Shown: in pieces, positions 1 through 7,360 of the stretch | Numbering within the stretch: position 1 is the first letter of the stretch | How the letters are laid out: each line of letters opens with the position of its first letter | From: Maribellus comscasis | Lineage (GTDB): Bacteria > Bacteroidota > Bacteroidia > Bacteroidales > Prolixibacteraceae | Direction of reading: 5' to 3' | Length of the DNA: 64,000 nt | Assembly (NCBI RefSeq): GCF_009762775.1 | Contig: NZ_CP046401.1 | Span: 2,294,001-2,358,000 of the forward strand | Notes under the pieces: generated by a model | Seen by the model: only the letters and a program-made list of their open reading frames with translations | What the model was told of the DNA's origin: nothing | Database searches by the model: none | Position numbers and translations under genes: made by a program

Positions 1-605
1 TGCTTTTTGAATCCCAAAGCTCCCATGTACTTAAGTGTATTATATGAACCATATGAAACTCGTGCATTTCCATGAATCCCTTCTTTGTTTTGTTTTTTGG
101 TGATAATGTTAATCACTCCTCCCATGGCATTGGAACCATATAAAATGGAAGCAGGCCCGCGGATTACTTCCACTCTTTCCACATCGGAAGAAACATATGA
201 ATCGGGAAGCGGGTGTCCCATAATTCCCATGAATTGGGGATGTCCGTCAATTAACATTAACACACCGGTAGTTGGGTTTCCGCCAATCCCACGAATCGAA
301 ATCTGCCCGGCAGAACCAGTTGCGACACCAAAACCGGTTATTCCACGTTCCGTAACAAAAAGCCCGGGAACCTTCCCGTTTAATACCGGAAGAAGAGCAG
401 ACTCATCAGTATCTTCAATTTGCGCCCGATTTACAACTGAAACAGCCATTGGTACACTGCTACGGTTTACTTTCACAGGTGTTCCGGTCACCACAATTTC
501 GTCAATTTGAATTGTATCTTTTGTTATCGAAAGTTGGGCGTACGATTTAAAACTAAATAAAAGTGTTACGGTAAGGACAAGGTGAAGGATGGTTTTTGTT
601 TTCAT
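1..605 (-). CDS. TonB-dependent outer-membrane receptor, N-terminal part (runs off window)
   Basis: Reading the minus strand from the ATG at 605 gives an open frame to the window edge, about 201 residues. It starts with a signal peptide ending near SYA-Q. The plug domain follows: a TonB-box-like DEIVVTG, then GQISIRGIGG, LMLIDGHPQ, VERVEVIRGPASILYGSNAMGGVINIITKK. Such plugs belong to outer-membrane receptors for siderophores, cobalamin or metals. The gene lies 50 bp downstream of a NikR-like repressor on the same strand, and two copies of an 11-bp motif sit just before its start, so metal-dependent or ligand-dependent repression is likely. The substrate cannot be told from this part. There is no SusC-type N-terminal extension, so it is not an obvious SusC. 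Confidence 0.9.
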   Translation of the reverse strand, partial: MKTKTILHLVLTVTLLFSFKSYAQLSITKDTIQIDEIVVTGTPVKVNRSSVPMAVSVVNRAQIEDTDESALLPVLNGKVPGLFVTERGITGFGVATGSAGQISIRGIGGNPTTGVLMLIDGHPQFMGIMGHPLPDSYVSSDVERVEVIRGPASILYGSNAMGGVINIITKKQNKEGIHGNARVSYGSYNTLKYMGALGFKK

Positions 606-607
606 TT

Positions 608-639
608 ATTCGTGCTACTTTCTTGTAAATTCGTGTTAC
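608..639 (-). promoter_or_regulatory. Tandem operator-like repeats before the receptor gene
   Basis: ATTCGTGCTAC (608-618) and ATTCGTGTTAC (629-639) are direct repeats whose starts are 21 bp apart, two helical turns. They lie 3 to 34 bp upstream of the receptor ATG. The same ATTCGTGTTAC occurs at 1076-1086 before the NikR-like gene. The arrangement suggests binding sites for that regulator; this is an inference. Confidence 0.5.
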
Positions 640-655
640 TATATGGGTAAAAAAA

Positions 656-1057
656 TTATTGTGCTTTACTCATTACTAATTTTCCGTGCTGAATTCCCTT
701 GATACTTATTAACTCTTCAGAAACCTCTGTTAGTTTATGAGAAGGACCTTTTACGGCAATGATTTCAAGATAGTTTTGTTCGTTTAAATAGAATCCCTGA
801 GAAGACAGTATCACCTCTCTATATTTATATTGAATTTCGGAAGATTTTTTAAGTATATCATTTTTCTGATGACTGAAAACGAGTGTTATTGCTCCGGCTA
901 CAATGTTATCGCATTTCCACTTTTCTTCCACCAGATCTTTTTCGATTAGGTGTCTTATGGCCTGCGAGCGGTTGGCAAACCGGTTGTCGGAAACATAACT
1001 ATCCAATGCTTCCAGTAATTCTTCATCCAATGATACTCCAAATCTTCTTACCGACAT
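656..1057 (-). CDS. NikR-like ribbon-helix-helix transcriptional regulator lacking the nickel ligands
   Basis: A 133-residue protein with the NikR layout: an N-terminal ribbon-helix-helix (RRFGVSLDEELLEALDSYV, then NRSQAIRHLIEKDL) and a C-terminal ACT-like ligand domain (about 55-133) ending in IKGIQHGKL. I start it at the ATG at 1057. A longer frame exists only with a TTG at 1075, and an operator-like motif lies in between. E. coli NikR binds nickel through His76, His87, His89 and Cys95. In this protein the aligned segment reads EIQYKYRE and QGFYLNEQNYLEI, so none of these ligands is present. It probably senses something else or uses other ligands. It sits directly upstream of a TonB receptor, its likely target. 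Confidence 0.85.
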   Translation of the reverse strand: MSVRRFGVSLDEELLEALDSYVSDNRFANRSQAIRHLIEKDLVEEKWKCDNIVAGAITLVFSHQKNDILKKSSEIQYKYREVILSSQGFYLNEQNYLEIIAVKGPSHKLTEVSEELISIKGIQHGKLVMSKAQ

Positions 1058-1075
1058 AGTGTTATCAAACTTCAA

Positions 1076-1140
1076 ATTCGTGTTACGAAAATATATTAAA
1101 TTGAAATGAAATCAAACAGATTTAAAAATTAAACACGAAC
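1076..1140 (-). promoter_or_regulatory. Operator-like motif copies before the NikR-like gene
   Basis: ATTCGTGTTAC at 1076-1086 is identical to the copy at 629-639 before the receptor. An inverted partial copy, AACACGAA, lies at 1132-1139. The first site is 19 bp upstream of the regulator's ATG, which suggests autoregulation. Confidence 0.45.
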
Positions 1141-1225
1141 TTTTAAAACACAATAGAAAGAATTTAATTGTATATTTAATCCAGGCAAAAATAAACTGGA
1201 ATACTTCATTCAGTCAGATAAAAAC

Positions 1226-1630
1226 ATGGCAACAATAAAGACAGTATATTTAGGTGAACTTCGCACAGAAAACATACATCTGCAAAGTGGAAATACAGTC
1301 ATTACCGACGCGCCAACCGATAATCGAGGTAAAGGAGAATATTTTTCGCCCACCGATCTTCTGGCAACTGCTTTAGGAAGTTGCATTATGACAATAATGG
1401 GAATAAAAGCACGAGACAACAATATCGATCTGAAAGGCACCACTGTTGATGTTACAAAAATTATGGCTTCCGAACCGCGTCGTGTTGCAGAGGTAATTGT
1501 TGATTTTTACTTCCCAAAGAAAAATTATTCCGACGAAGAAAAACGAATTATAGAAAGTGTGGCAGGGACTAGTCCTGTTCCTTTAAGCTTACATCCCTAT
1601 TTAAATCAAATAATCAAATTTAACTGGTAA
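1226..1630 (+). CDS. OsmC/YhfA-family protein, second cysteine replaced by serine
   Basis: A 134-residue OsmC-fold protein. OsmC and Ohr enzymes reduce organic or other peroxides with two cysteines. The first is present (ATALGSCIMT, Cys53). The family motif TCPVxxSLHP reads TSPVPLSLHP here, so the usual second cysteine is Ser116. The rest matches the YhfA-like branch (GTTVDVTKIM, EPRRVAEVIVDF). It is a single gene, divergent from the NikR-like gene and convergent with the ROK kinase, with a shared terminator. The family assignment is firm; peroxidase activity is doubtful because a resolving cysteine is missing. Confidence 0.9.
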   Translation: MATIKTVYLGELRTENIHLQSGNTVITDAPTDNRGKGEYFSPTDLLATALGSCIMTIMGIKARDNNIDLKGTTVDVTKIMASEPRRVAEVIVDFYFPKKNYSDEEKRIIESVAGTSPVPLSLHPYLNQIIKFNW

Positions 1631-1691
1631 ATAAATAGCTCTTTTCTTAGAATTTTTGTTTTGAAGGAAATACATTTCAACAGCTAAAAAC

Positions 1692-1725
1692 AAAAAAGAG
1701 CGAACTCGATGTCCGCTCTCTTTTT
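1692..1725. terminator. Bidirectional terminator between osmC-like and ROK kinase genes
   Basis: AGAGCG (1697-1702) pairs with CGCTCT (1714-1719). An A-run lies before the stem and a T-run after it, so it can end transcripts from both convergent genes. Confidence 0.7.
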
Positions 1726-1740
1726 ATAATTAAAAATGGA

Positions 1741-2718
1741 TTATTTTTCAAGTTCTTTCCAAACCATTGCGCTCGCCCCAACAATTGCAGCGTCGCCAGG
1801 TTTTAGTTCTGATGGCAGAATTTTAACTTTGTCTTTGTACATCGGGAGCAAATATTTCTCCATGCTCGCCTTTGTCGGTTTAAAAATTAAATCTCCCGCA
1901 GCAGTTGGGCCACCAAAAAGAAATATTGCTTCCGGGCTCAAATAATGCACAGTATCGGAAAAACCCAGGCCAAGCCAGTCACCGGTTTTTTCAAACACTT
2001 CCAATGCAATTTTATCGCCTTTCATTGCAGCATCGTAAATCATTTTCGAATCGAGTTCTTTGTATGATTTATCCGCCAATAAGCTATCATTTGCATTGTA
2101 TTTAAGCAACAATTCAAAAGCAGTCCTTTTCATTCCCGATGCAGAACAATACGCTTCTAAATGTCCTAAACCTCCGCATCCACACGGCCGGCCATCAGGA
2201 ACAAGCGTTGTATGTCCACATTCTCCGGCAAAACCATCGTGCCCATAAACTACGTCACCATTTACAACCATTCCGCTCCCTACACCTGTTCCCAGCGTGT
2301 ACATCACGAAATTTTTCATGCCCTTTGCACCTCCGTAAATCATCTCTCCAACGGCGGCGGCATTTGCATCGTTTGTTAATACAATTGCCCCCAAATCGGG
2401 GAAATGAGTACGAAGAAATTTTACAATATTTACAATTCCCTTAAAAGAAAGATTTGCTGCATGTTCAATTGCTCCACTGTAATAATTACCACTTGGTGCA
2501 CCAATTCCAATCCCTAAAATTTCAATTTCAGAATTAATGATTTTCAATTTTTCTACCAGGCTGTTAATAGCTATGGAAAGGTCAGAAATATATCGTTTGA
2601 AATCTCCATGATCTGGAGTTGCAATACTATCTTTAACCATAACATTTCCATCCTGATCTACAATACCAATTGCAGTATTCGTCCCGCCAATATCTATTCC
2701 AATTGAAACTTTTTTCAT
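1741..2718 (-). CDS. ROK-family sugar kinase (glucokinase or N-acetylhexosamine kinase)
   Basis: 325 residues. The ATP-binding phosphate-1 motif GIDIGGTNT is at residues 7-15 and the catalytic Asp117 is in LTNDANAAAVGE. The ROK zinc site reads H169 then CGCGGLGHLEA (179-189); the third cysteine of the usual CxCGxxGC is His186. ROK kinases phosphorylate glucose, GlcNAc, ManNAc or similar sugars in the cytoplasm. It is 18 bp downstream of a FucP/NagP-type permease on the same strand, so the pair probably imports and phosphorylates one sugar. The NagB operon 5 kb away makes an amino sugar plausible but does not prove it. Confidence 0.88.
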   Translation of the reverse strand: MKKVSIGIDIGGTNTAIGIVDQDGNVMVKDSIATPDHGDFKRYISDLSIAINSLVEKLKIINSEIEILGIGIGAPSGNYYSGAIEHAANLSFKGIVNIVKFLRTHFPDLGAIVLTNDANAAAVGEMIYGGAKGMKNFVMYTLGTGVGSGMVVNGDVVYGHDGFAGECGHTTLVPDGRPCGCGGLGHLEAYCSASGMKRTAFELLLKYNANDSLLADKSYKELDSKMIYDAAMKGDKIALEVFEKTGDWLGLGFSDTVHYLSPEAIFLFGGPTAAGDLIFKPTKASMEKYLLPMYKDKVKILPSELKPGDAAIVGASAMVWKELEK

Positions 2719-2736
2719 TCGATTCAGAGTTTTTGC

Positions 2737-4026
2737 TTAATCAACTTTGATGTCGGTGTTTACATTTTTACTACCAACCAAAGCGTAGAACAAGAGATAA
2801 GCAAGACCGAGTAGAGGAACCCAGTATGAAGGCTGGAAGCCAAAACTGTCGGCAATGGCATTTTGTACCAACGGAAGTAGTCCGCCACCTACAACGAGTG
2901 TCATAAAAATACCTGAAGCAGCTGCAACATATTTACCTAATCCTTCTACAGCAAGGTTGAAAATACCTCCCCACATAATTGAGGTACATAAACCTACCAG
3001 TACAAGGAACATGGCATTGATCGGAACTTCAGCAAATCCAAACGATAATGAACTTCCTGCTGCTTTAAATACAGGCATATTGACCATAGTTGATGATGGG
3101 AATAAAATGGCAGCAAGAACCAAAACCAAACCAACAAATGAAGCAACAGTTAACATCATTTTACTCGACACTTTGCTTCCTATTGATGCACCAACCAAGC
3201 GGCCGGCCAACATTAACAACCAATAAGTTCCGGCAACAGAACCTGCAATGCCTGCACCTATTCCTACCGATGGATCAGTTAACCAAAGCATCATAGTTCC
3301 GGGTACGCCTACTTCAACACCTACATATACAAAAATACCGATGGCACCAAAAATAAAATGACGGAATTGTAATGCACCTGACATTAAATTTTTTATTGGT
3401 TCTGAAGCGAACTCAATGCTTGGTTCCGGAATTCTAACTGCTAACAAAACAAAGAATACAAGAGCAAAGACTCCCAAAGCGATATACATTACCGGGAACA
3501 CATCAGTAATACGTGCACTGACTGCCTCACCAATTAAAATACCTACAAAAGCAGGTGTAAAAGTAGCCATAACTGAGTTAAAAGAACCTCCAACCTGAAT
3601 CAACTGGTTTCCTTTGTTTCCACCGCCACCTAAAGTATTCAACATTGGGTTTACAACAGTATTTAAAAGTGTCATTGAAAAACCTGCTACAAATGCACCG
3701 ATCAAATATACCGTAAATGCAGAAGTTTCACTTGCATGCCCGGACAAATATTGAATTCCAACGCCAATAAAGCCAACCGCAATAGCAATTAAGGCAGTTT
3801 TTTTGTAACCAATTCGCTGCAGGAGAAGACCTCCGGGAATTCCCATTACTGCGTAAGCAATAAAATTCGCCGCGTTTCCCAACATACCTTGAAAATTAGA
3901 TGCGCCAAACTGGCTTTTTAGTACAACCCCCATTGGTGCTGCCAAGTTTGTAACAAATGCGATCATCCCGAATAACAGGATCATCATAATAATGGGTAAT
4001 ACATAATTTTTGTCTTGAGAACTCAT
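2737..4026 (-). CDS. MFS sugar permease, FHS (FucP/NagP/GluP) family
   Basis: 429 residues with about twelve hydrophobic segments. The protein starts SSQDKNYVLPIIMMILLFG. It has FHS-type motifs, including GIPGGLLLQRIGYKKT after the second helix and GGSFNSVMATFTPAFVG in the central part. FHS permeases are proton symporters for fucose, glucose/galactose or GlcNAc in the inner membrane. It is the first gene of a two-gene operon with the ROK kinase. The substrate is not determined by the sequence; a hexose or GlcNAc is most likely given the kinase partner. Confidence 0.88.
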   Translation of the reverse strand: MSSQDKNYVLPIIMMILLFGMIAFVTNLAAPMGVVLKSQFGASNFQGMLGNAANFIAYAVMGIPGGLLLQRIGYKKTALIAIAVGFIGVGIQYLSGHASETSAFTVYLIGAFVAGFSMTLLNTVVNPMLNTLGGGGNKGNQLIQVGGSFNSVMATFTPAFVGILIGEAVSARITDVFPVMYIALGVFALVFFVLLAVRIPEPSIEFASEPIKNLMSGALQFRHFIFGAIGIFVYVGVEVGVPGTMMLWLTDPSVGIGAGIAGSVAGTYWLLMLAGRLVGASIGSKVSSKMMLTVASFVGLVLVLAAILFPSSTMVNMPVFKAAGSSLSFGFAEVPINAMFLVLVGLCTSIMWGGIFNLAVEGLGKYVAAASGIFMTLVVGGGLLPLVQNAIADSFGFQPSYWVPLLGLAYLLFYALVGSKNVNTDIKVD

Positions 4027-4178
4027 TAGTTTATTCTTTAAGTTGATAATAATTATTTGAGATTTTTTCGAATCCCTCTATCGAATCGCGTAAAAATAGA
4101 ATTAATCATTGTTTCCACCAACAATAAAAACATAAAAGAGAGATGTTATTTAACCAAATTAGGCTAATATTTAATTTG

Positions 4179-4186
4179 TAAATTTG
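4179..4186 (+). promoter_or_regulatory. Bacteroidota-type -7 box before yidD
   Basis: TAAATTTG matches the TAnnTTTG consensus and lies 13 bp before the yidD ATG, so the leader would be very short. No clear -33 TTG was seen. Confidence 0.4.
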
Positions 4187-4199
4187 TAGATTCAGAAAA

Positions 4200-4481
4200 A
4201 TGAGAAAAATTGGAAACATATTACAGAAAACGCTAAGCTGGATTTTGCTGCTACCTGTGTATCTATATAAATATGGAATTTCTCCTTTAACACCAGCTTC
4301 ATGCCGTCACGTTCCAACATGTTCTGAATACGCAGTGCAGGCCCTGAAAATCCATGGCCCGTTTAAGGGATTTATTTTAGCAACAAAACGTATCTCAAAA
4401 TGCCATCCATGGGGAACGCACGGCTACGATCCGGTCCCGCCAAAAGAAAAAATTAAGGTTAAAAAAATGAAAGTCAAATAA
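4200..4481 (+). CDS. yidD: YidD membrane protein insertion efficiency factor
   Basis: 93 residues. The family signature is complete: an amphipathic hydrophobic N-terminus (LLPVYLYKYGISPLTPASC), then HVPTCSEYAVQALKIHGPFKG and the C-terminal KCHPWGTHGYDPVP. YidD is a small membrane-associated protein that helps YidC insert inner-membrane proteins. In many genomes it sits in the rnpA-yidC operon; here it is alone, just before the metal transporter operon. The tail is lysine-rich. Confidence is high because three conserved cysteines and the GYDPVP motif are intact. Confidence 0.95.
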   Translation: MRKIGNILQKTLSWILLLPVYLYKYGISPLTPASCRHVPTCSEYAVQALKIHGPFKGFILATKRISKCHPWGTHGYDPVPPKEKIKVKKMKVK

Positions 4482-4504
4482 TAAAGGAATCCGGATGTTA
4501 GAAC

Positions 4505-4540
4505 TAAATTTGTATTTTGTTGTTTACAATTCAACAAAAT
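4505..4540 (+). promoter_or_regulatory. Promoter -7 box and palindromic metal-repressor-like operator of the znu operon
   Basis: A TAAATTTG box (4505-4512) is followed at once by ATTTTGTTG (4514-4522), a 9-bp spacer, and CAACAAAAT (4532-4540). This is a perfect 9-9-9 inverted repeat ending 17 bp before znuA. A repressor bound here would cover the transcription start. The position fits a Fur/Zur-type or other metal repressor; the identity of the repressor is inferred. Confidence 0.55.
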
Positions 4541-4557
4541 TTTGAATTAGAAAAAAA

Positions 4558-5436
4558 ATGAAGAAACTAATCTTAATATTTACAACCGCAGTACTTTTAT
4601 TTTCGTGTAGTTCAAGTAAGAAAAAAAGTAACGAAGCTGAAGGTAAAAATGTAATTACAGTTAGTATTTTACCTGAAAAAACTTTTGTTAAAAGAATTGC
4701 CGGCGACGATTTTGAGGTCAACGTGCTCATACCTCCAGGTGCCAGTCCTGCTGCATATACACTGCTTCCTTCTCAACTGAAAGAAATCGCAAATTCAGCC
4801 ATTTGGTTTAGGATGGGTTACATCGGATTTGAATATTCGTGGAAAGACAAAATAGAGCAAGCCAACAAAAATATGAAGGTAGTCGATCTTTCGGAAGGAT
4901 TGGATCTGATAGCTGACGAAACCGAACAACACGGTGACCATGTGCATATGAACGGCGTAGATCCGCACATTTGGCTGTCTCCTGCTCTGGTAAAAAAGAT
5001 GGCTGAACGAATTGCCGATGAACTGACCATATTAAATCCTGAAAAAGGACCAGAATACAAGGTAAACTATTTAAAATTTGTAAAGGAAATCGATCAGCTC
5101 AACATCAAAATAAAGAACTCACTAAAAGACTATCAGGGCAAAAAGGTAATTGTTTTTCACCCGAGTCTTTCTTATTACGCGAGAGATTACGGACTGGAGC
5201 AGTATTCTCTGGAATCGGGTGGAAAAGAGCCAACGCCGCAACATCTGAAAGAAGTGGTTGATTTGGCAAAAAAAGAAAACATAAAGGTAATTTATATTCA
5301 AAGTGAGTTTGATCGCGAGCATGCGCGTGTTTTTGCCGAAGAAATTGGTGGTGAAATAATTCAGATAAGCCCGCTTGACCCGGCCTGGTCTGATAATTTG
5401 ATGGAAATTACCCAAATCCTTGTTGACAATTTTTGA
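4558..5436 (+). CDS. znuA: Metal (zinc/manganese) ABC transporter substrate-binding lipoprotein, ZnuA-like
   Basis: 292 residues with a lipoprotein signal peptide (LLFSC, Cys17). Cluster A-I metal-binding proteins capture Zn or Mn in the periplasm for the ZnuBC permease. Visible ligand candidates are His137 (VDPHIWLSP), His201 (VIVFHPSLSYY) and Asp274 (ISPLDP). The short His-rich stretch EQHGDHVHM (124-131) resembles the zinc-gathering loop of ZnuA. The first ligand, normally His in GAxPHxYEP, is Ala65 here (GASPAAYTL), which is odd for the family. The stop overlaps the ATG of znuC by 4 bp. A palindromic operator lies just upstream. Zinc is favoured over manganese because of the His loop and the downstream Cys-rich gene. 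Confidence 0.88.
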   Translation: MKKLILIFTTAVLLFSCSSSKKKSNEAEGKNVITVSILPEKTFVKRIAGDDFEVNVLIPPGASPAAYTLLPSQLKEIANSAIWFRMGYIGFEYSWKDKIEQANKNMKVVDLSEGLDLIADETEQHGDHVHMNGVDPHIWLSPALVKKMAERIADELTILNPEKGPEYKVNYLKFVKEIDQLNIKIKNSLKDYQGKKVIVFHPSLSYYARDYGLEQYSLESGGKEPTPQHLKEVVDLAKKENIKVIYIQSEFDREHARVFAEEIGGEIIQISPLDPAWSDNLMEITQILVDNF

Positions 5437-6179
5437 TGGAACCACTTATAAAAATAGAGAACCTGACAGTTGGTTATGATAACACACCTGTTCTTGAGAA
5501 TGTAAATCTTGATATATTTGAGAAAGATTTTATAGGTGTTATCGGCCCAAACGGTGGGGGAAAAACAACACTTCTGAAAGCTGTTTTGGGATTGTTAAAA
5601 CCATCAGGGGGAAAAATTACATTCCGAAAAGATATTGCAGGAAAGAAAAAACCCATTGGATATTTACCACAGGTTAGACACATCGACAGGAAATTCCCTA
5701 TTACTGTATTTGATGTCGTTCGTTCGGGTTTCTTAATGAAACAAAAGGAACTTTCGTCTTCAGATCTGAAACAGAAAATAAACCGGTTGCTCGATGAAAC
5801 AGGCATTTCAAATATTCGGCACAAAGCTATCGGAGAGCTTTCCGGTGGACAAATGCAACGTGTTTTTTTGTGTCGGGCACTAATAAGCGAACCTAAAATT
5901 CTTATTCTTGATGAACCCGACACATTTGTTGACAACCGTTTCGAAGGTGAATTATATAACCGTTTAATTCAGTTAAATAAAGAAATTGCTATCATTCTGG
6001 TTTCGCACGATTTAGGAACTATTTCAAGTTATGTAAAAACCATTGCGTGTGTAAACGGCGATTTACATTATCACTTAAGCAACAACATCACACAGGAGCA
6101 ACTTGACGGATACAACTGCCCCATTCAAATTATTTCGCACGGCGATATTCCACACACCATTTTAAAACACCACCATTAA
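5433..6179 (+). CDS. znuC: Metal ABC transporter ATP-binding protein, ZnuC-like
   Basis: 248 residues. Walker A is GPNGGGKTT (residues 38-46), the signature is LSGGQMQR, Walker B is ILILDEPDTF and the switch histidine is in VSHD. It powers Zn/Mn uptake from the cytoplasmic face. It starts inside the znuA stop (ATGA overlap) and ends 2 bp before znuB, so the three genes are translationally linked. Close homologues are the manganese/zinc ATPases of the MntB/ZnuC group; the metal cannot be separated from this gene alone. Confidence 0.93.
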   Translation: MMEPLIKIENLTVGYDNTPVLENVNLDIFEKDFIGVIGPNGGGKTTLLKAVLGLLKPSGGKITFRKDIAGKKKPIGYLPQVRHIDRKFPITVFDVVRSGFLMKQKELSSSDLKQKINRLLDETGISNIRHKAIGELSGGQMQRVFLCRALISEPKILILDEPDTFVDNRFEGELYNRLIQLNKEIAIILVSHDLGTISSYVKTIACVNGDLHYHLSNNITQEQLDGYNCPIQIISHGDIPHTILKHHH

Positions 6180-6181
6180 AA

Positions 6182-6994
6182 ATGAATTCTGTAATTGAGC
6201 TATTTAACTACGATTTTTTTCAAAAAGCTTTTTTAGCCGCAGTTTTTGCCAGCATTTCATGTGGAGTAATCGGCAGCTATATTGTTTCCCGTCGTATTGT
6301 TTTTATCAGCGGAGGAATTACACATGCTTCATTTGGAGGAATCGGCCTTGCATTTTTGGTAGGATTTAATCCTTTGCTTGGCGCAGTGCTTTTTGCTGTT
6401 CTTGCAGCATTAGGAATTCAATTTTTTACCAAAGTAGCAGAAATCAGGGAAGATTCATCAATTGCTATTTGGTGGTCGCTGGGAATGGCGCTGGGAATTA
6501 TTTTTGTTTTTCTCACTCCGGGATATACTCCCAATTTAATGAGTTATCTTTTTGGAAATATTCTGACTGTTACTGTTTCAGAACTATGGTGGATGTTTAT
6601 TCTGAACGTCATTATCATCCTCTTTTTTTCATTACTTTTCAGCAAAATACTTTTTGTTGCTTTTGATGAAGAGTTTGCACGTGCAGCAGGCCTTCCGGTC
6701 GCCCTATTCAACTATTTAACCATTACACTTATCGCCTTAACTGTTGTACTAAATATTCGCGTTGTAGGGATTATTTTAATCTTGTCTTTATTAACCATCC
6801 CGCAGGCAACAGCCAATTTATTTACAAATAACTTTAAAAAACTACTTATTCTGTCGTCGGTTTTTGCATTTACCGGAACTATTTCCGGTTTGTTTATTTC
6901 CTATTTCCTGAATATTCCTTCCGGTGCAGCCATAATTTTTACACTTGTTATTATTTTTGGACTATTGCGTTTGTTTAAATTTCTCCGCAAATGA
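6182..6994 (+). CDS. znuB: Metal ABC transporter permease, ZnuB-like
   Basis: 270 residues with about eight or nine hydrophobic helices, typical of the ABC-3 family. Conserved elements include GSYIVSRRIVFISGGITHASFGGIGL near the N-terminus and RAAGLPVALFNYL in the cytoplasmic coupling region. It forms the inner-membrane channel for the ZnuA/ZnuC pair. The stop overlaps the start of the next small gene by 4 bp (ATGA), which makes that gene part of the same operon. Confidence 0.93.
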   Translation: MNSVIELFNYDFFQKAFLAAVFASISCGVIGSYIVSRRIVFISGGITHASFGGIGLAFLVGFNPLLGAVLFAVLAALGIQFFTKVAEIREDSSIAIWWSLGMALGIIFVFLTPGYTPNLMSYLFGNILTVTVSELWWMFILNVIIILFFSLLFSKILFVAFDEEFARAAGLPVALFNYLTITLIALTVVLNIRVVGIILILSLLTIPQATANLFTNNFKKLLILSSVFAFTGTISGLFISYFLNIPSGAAIIFTLVIIFGLLRLFKFLRK

Positions 6995-7188
6995 TTGGCC
7001 GTGCAAAAAAGGAAAAATTTTACAGTTGCAGTAAATGTGGCTTTGAATTTTCAAATTTGGATGTTCTCCGAAGTTGCAGCAACTGCTTTGCCTGCACGGG
7101 TTGTGAAATTTATATTTGCCCCTCCTGCAAGGAAGAAGTTGTTATAAAGCCAATAAAAAAGATGGACACGAACAAGCCGTCTCCATAA
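6991..7188 (+). CDS. Small eight-cysteine zinc-ribbon-like protein at the end of the znu operon
   Basis: 65 residues, cytoplasmic by composition. Eight cysteines form four CxxC pairs at 13/16, 29/32, 35/38 and 43/46, enough for two zinc ribbons. The ends are lysine-rich. I do not recognise a named family. The ATGA overlap with znuB shows it is translated with the transporter. A role in zinc buffering, zinc sensing or metal delivery is a reasonable guess but is not shown by the sequence. Confidence 0.75.
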   Translation: MIGRAKKEKFYSCSKCGFEFSNLDVLRSCSNCFACTGCEIYICPSCKEEVVIKPIKKMDTNKPSP

Positions 7189-7322
7189 GAAACCAAAAAA
7201 TTATTTAAAAAGATTATGAATATTTAAAAACACATTCAAAGAGACAATATTTCTTGTTTCAAATTAAAAGAAAATGTATTTTCGGAGTGTGTTTAAAACA
7301 CATCAATTCGGGATTATCCCTT

Positions 7323-7360
7323 AAAACTGTCTTTCCTGGAAGAAAGGCAGTTTTTGTTTT
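7323..7360. terminator. Terminator between the znu operon and nagB
   Basis: AAAACTG (7323-7329) and CTTTC (7331-7335) pair with GAAAG (7342-7346) and CAGTTTT (7348-7354). A T-rich tail follows on the plus strand. The genes on both sides converge on it. Confidence 0.7.

Noticed and set aside
85..510. Plus-strand open frame of 141 codons
   Set aside because: It is antisense to the TonB-receptor plug, whose motifs are clear on the minus strand.
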